Assembly: GCA_021786915.1 (NCBI GenBank)
Contig: JAJYMP010000579.1
Location: 1-6,084 of the forward strand
DNA length: 6,084 bases
Direction of reading: 5' to 3'
DNA from: Chloroflexota bacterium
GTDB taxonomy: Bacteria > Chloroflexota > Limnocylindria > Limnocylindrales > CSP1-4
Below, piece after piece: positions 4,398 to 6,084 of the stretch. The first letter of the stretch is position 1. Each line of letters begins with the position of its first letter. Below the pieces are notes generated by a model that worked only from the letters and a program-made list of their open reading frames with translations, made no database searches and was not told where the DNA came from. Made by a program: the position numbers and the translations under genes.

Positions 4398-6084
4398 TCA
4401 GCGCAGCACGGCGAGGGCGTCTAGGTCCACGCGCGGACGGCCGGCCGTCCCCACCACCACGAGCCGCAGGGTATGCGTCCTGGACGAGGTCCAGGTCCGC
4501 GCCCAGGCGAGGGCCCGATACTGCGTGGAGACCCGGTACAGATCGACCGTGGCCGCGTAAACCCCGTCGACGTATACCTTCACCCGGCCGCGGCTCGGCG
4601 CCCGGGTGGTCACCAGCGCGACGCCGCGGCCGGTGAAGGTATAGCTGGCCGAGGTCCCGGCGGCCTTGGCCCACTTGACCGAGCCGCCCGAGAAGGCCGT
4701 GGAGGAGGCGGCGTACCAGCTGCCGGAATACCGGACGGCGGTGCTCGACTGCTGGACGAGCCCGGCCGAGCGGGACGGCGACGGGGTGCCAGTCGCGGTA
4801 TTGCCGGCGGCATCGACGGCGAGGACCCGGAACCGCACCGTGCCCGAGGCAGGCAGAGATACGGCGGCGGCGGTGCCTGGGTAGCGCCCCAGCGTCGTCC
4901 AGGCGCCGCCCGATAGGCTCCGCTGGAGCGTGTACGGGGAGGCCGCGAGGCCTGCGCCCGAGGTGCCGTCCAGGGAAGGGGTCCAGGTCACTGTCGCTGG
5001 GACCGCGGTGCCCGACAATGCCGCCCCCGGGCGCAGCCGGATCGCGATGACGATCGGGGCGGTGGGTGCCGCGCGGTCCACGGTGACCGCCGACGCCACG
5101 ACGTCCGCGGCGGGACCGAGGTTGCCGGCGGCGTCCGCGACCGAGCCAGCCTTGAGCACGAGCGTGACCGTCCCCTCCGAGCAGCCGGTGACGCGGATCG
5201 TCGCGTTGAGCGCTGCGGGTATCGGGTCGCCGACCAGGCAGCCGGTCGCGGTCCCGCTGACGGAGAAGTCCGCGGCGGTGAGATAGCCGGCGGGCTCGCT
5301 CAACGTGATCCCGTACGAGAGGATCGTGGCGCTGGTCGGTGAAGCGGGCGCGGTCAGGAAGGCCGCCGGTGGCGTGCGGTCCACGGTCACGGGTTCGGCA
5401 GCGACATCGGCGGCGGGCCCCGGGTTGCCGGCGGTGTCGGCGACCGAGCCAGCCCGCAGGGTGAGTACGACAGTGCCCTCCGAGCAGCCCGAGACGTCCG
5501 CCGTGTACGCGGTCCCGGAGCCGGCGGGCGTGCCGACCGCGCAGCCGGTCGCGGTCCCGCTGATCGAGAGGCCGGAGGCGGTGAGCCCCGTGACGGGCTC
5601 GCTGAACGCGACGCCGTACGAGAGAGTTGCAGCGTTGGTGGGCGTGGCGGGCGCGGCAAGGGTGGCCGTGGGCGGGGTCGACGCAGTACGGTCCACCGTG
5701 ACGGTGGGGGCATACATTCGACCCGTTGGCCCTGGCGTGCCCCCGGCGTCGATGACGGAGCTGGCCGCCAGCGAGAGCACCACCGTGCCGTCAGAGCAGC
5801 CGGAGACCGACACCGTATACGCGGCGCCCGATCCCTCGGGCGTCGCGACGGAACAGCCCGTGGCCATGCCGCCGGTCGAGATGTCGGACGACTCGAGGCC
5901 CGGGACGGGCTCGCTGAAGGCGACACCGTATGAGAGGATCGCGGAGGCGGTTGGCGAGGCAGGCGCCGTGAAGGTGGGCAGGGGCGCCCGGTCCACCGTG
6001 GCCGCCGGGGCGGAGACGGCGGTCACGGGCCCCCAGTTGCCGCCCTTGTCGCGAACCGAGTTGGCGCGCACGGTGGGGGTCAGA
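4398..6084 (-). CDS. Large Ig-like repeat secreted protein, N-terminus outside the window
   Basis: At least 561 residues of a surface or exported repeat protein are visible. The frame runs off the right edge, so the GTG at 6071 is internal. From N to C it has the tail of one repeat (ANSVRDKGGNWGP), three Ig-like repeats of 100-104 residues each starting VDR (nt 5996, 5696 and 5384), an Ig/fibronectin-III-like domain (about nt 5081-4776, with VTWTPSLDG and RFRVLAVDAAGNTA), and a C-terminal module of about 120 residues (nt 4760-4401, with YSGSWYAASS, ASYTFTGRGVALV, VKVYVDGVYAATVDLY and VDLDALAVLR). The C-terminal module is recurrent at the ends of such proteins in high-GC bacteria and has a jelly-roll-like look, so ligand binding or anchoring is an inference. 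There is no LPXTG signal or terminal membrane helix. Likely roles are adhesion or being the repeat tail of an exoenzyme whose catalytic part lies upstream; neither is provable here. Confidence 0.9.
   Translation of the reverse strand, partial: LTPTVRANSVRDKGGNWGPVTAVSAPAATVDRAPLPTFTAPASPTASAILSYGVAFSEPVPGLESSDISTGGMATGCSVATPEGSGAAYTVSVSGCSDGTVVLSLAASSVIDAGGTPGPTGRMYAPTVTVDRTASTPPTATLAAPATPTNAATLSYGVAFSEPVTGLTASGLSISGTATGCAVGTPAGSGTAYTADVSGCSEGTVVLTLRAGSVADTAGNPGPAADVAAEPVTVDRTPPAAFLTAPASPTSATILSYGITLSEPAGYLTAADFSVSGTATGCLVGDPIPAALNATIRVTGCSEGTVTLVLKAGSVADAAGNLGPAADVVASAVTVDRAAPTAPIVIAIRLRPGAALSGTAVPATVTWTPSLDGTSGAGLAASPYTLQRSLSGGAWTTLGRYPGTAAAVSLPASGTVRFRVLAVDAAGNTATGTPSPSRSAGLVQQSSTAVRYSGSWYAASSTAFSGGSVKWAKAAGTSASYTFTGRGVALVTTRAPSRGRVKVYVDGVYAATVDLYRVSTQYRALAWARTWTSSRTHTLRLVVVGTAGRPRVDLDALAVLR
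5082..5996 (-). repeat. Three tandem Ig-like repeat units of about 300 nt
   Basis: The units are 5697-5996, 5385-5696 and 5082-5384, each opening with a VDR codon triplet. Every unit contains PA-(S/T)-PT, an LSYG strand, a SEP turn, a TGC and a GC(S/D)(E/D)GTV. The two cysteines of each unit are exactly 19 residues apart. At DNA level the two C-terminal units are closest: a 23-nt identical string occurs at 5238-5260 and 5541-5563. The first unit is more diverged. A partial unit continues past the right edge. Confidence 0.9.

Noticed and set aside
3859..4674. Minus-strand frame of 271 codons spanning the gap 4010-4397
   Set aside because: It overlaps two real genes at its ends, is Arg-rich and has no recognisable domain.
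5387..5926. Minus-strand frame of 179 codons inside the Ig-repeat gene
   Set aside because: It is Ser/Arg/Pro-rich and comes from reading the repeat DNA in the wrong frame.
1..6084. CRISPR array, tRNA, rRNA, transposase or defence system
   Set aside because: No regularly spaced short repeats, no tRNA-like T-loop with matching arms and no transposase or defence-type domains were seen on either strand.

Overview
The window is strongly GC-rich, with G or C at most third codon positions, and it uses GTG starts. The gene types are a DUF2252 protein, an actinobacterial/chloroflexotal-style aquaporin, an alpha/beta hydrolase fused to a LuxR helix-turn-helix, and a large Ig-repeat exoprotein. Together they suggest a free-living, soil- or water-type high-GC bacterium of the Actinomycetota or Chloroflexota. 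This is an impression from protein style; no taxonomic marker gene is present.

Layout. The plus strand carries two genes: the 3' part of a DUF2252 (COG4320) gene (1-779) and a complete aquaporin/MIP channel gene (843-1757). After the aquaporin comes a noncoding stretch (1758-1986) that holds a fragment resembling the C-terminal end of a DUF4143-type ATPase (about 1778-1921). A perfect 17-bp-arm hairpin (1919-1968) abuts this fragment and lies between the converging gene sets. The rest of the window is coded on the minus strand. Reading from right to left it holds a large Ig-like repeat exoprotein whose N-terminus lies outside the window (4398-6084), a 388-base gap, an alpha/beta hydrolase-LuxR fusion (2927-4009, possibly starting at 4168), a small 4-oxalocrotonate-tautomerase-like protein (2522-2749), a short scrap that may be the tail of an NTF2/SnoaL-like protein (2402-2518), and a small secreted two-cysteine protein (1987-2304).

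How the parts relate. The minus-strand genes are separated by gaps of about 180-390 bases, so they look like individually transcribed neighbours and not a tight operon. No shared pathway is evident. The hydrolase-LuxR protein has an intact Ser-Asp-His triad as well as a DNA-binding domain, and it is the only obvious regulator in the window. The rest is ordinary accessory content: a membrane channel, secreted proteins and a small tautomerase.

I do not see a convincing new multi-gene system. The observations most worth checking are the altered aquaporin signature motifs and pore-lining positions, the decayed DUF4143 fragment abutting the hairpin, the tautomerase without the two arginines used by classical 4-oxalocrotonate tautomerase, and the cysteine-paired Ig repeats.
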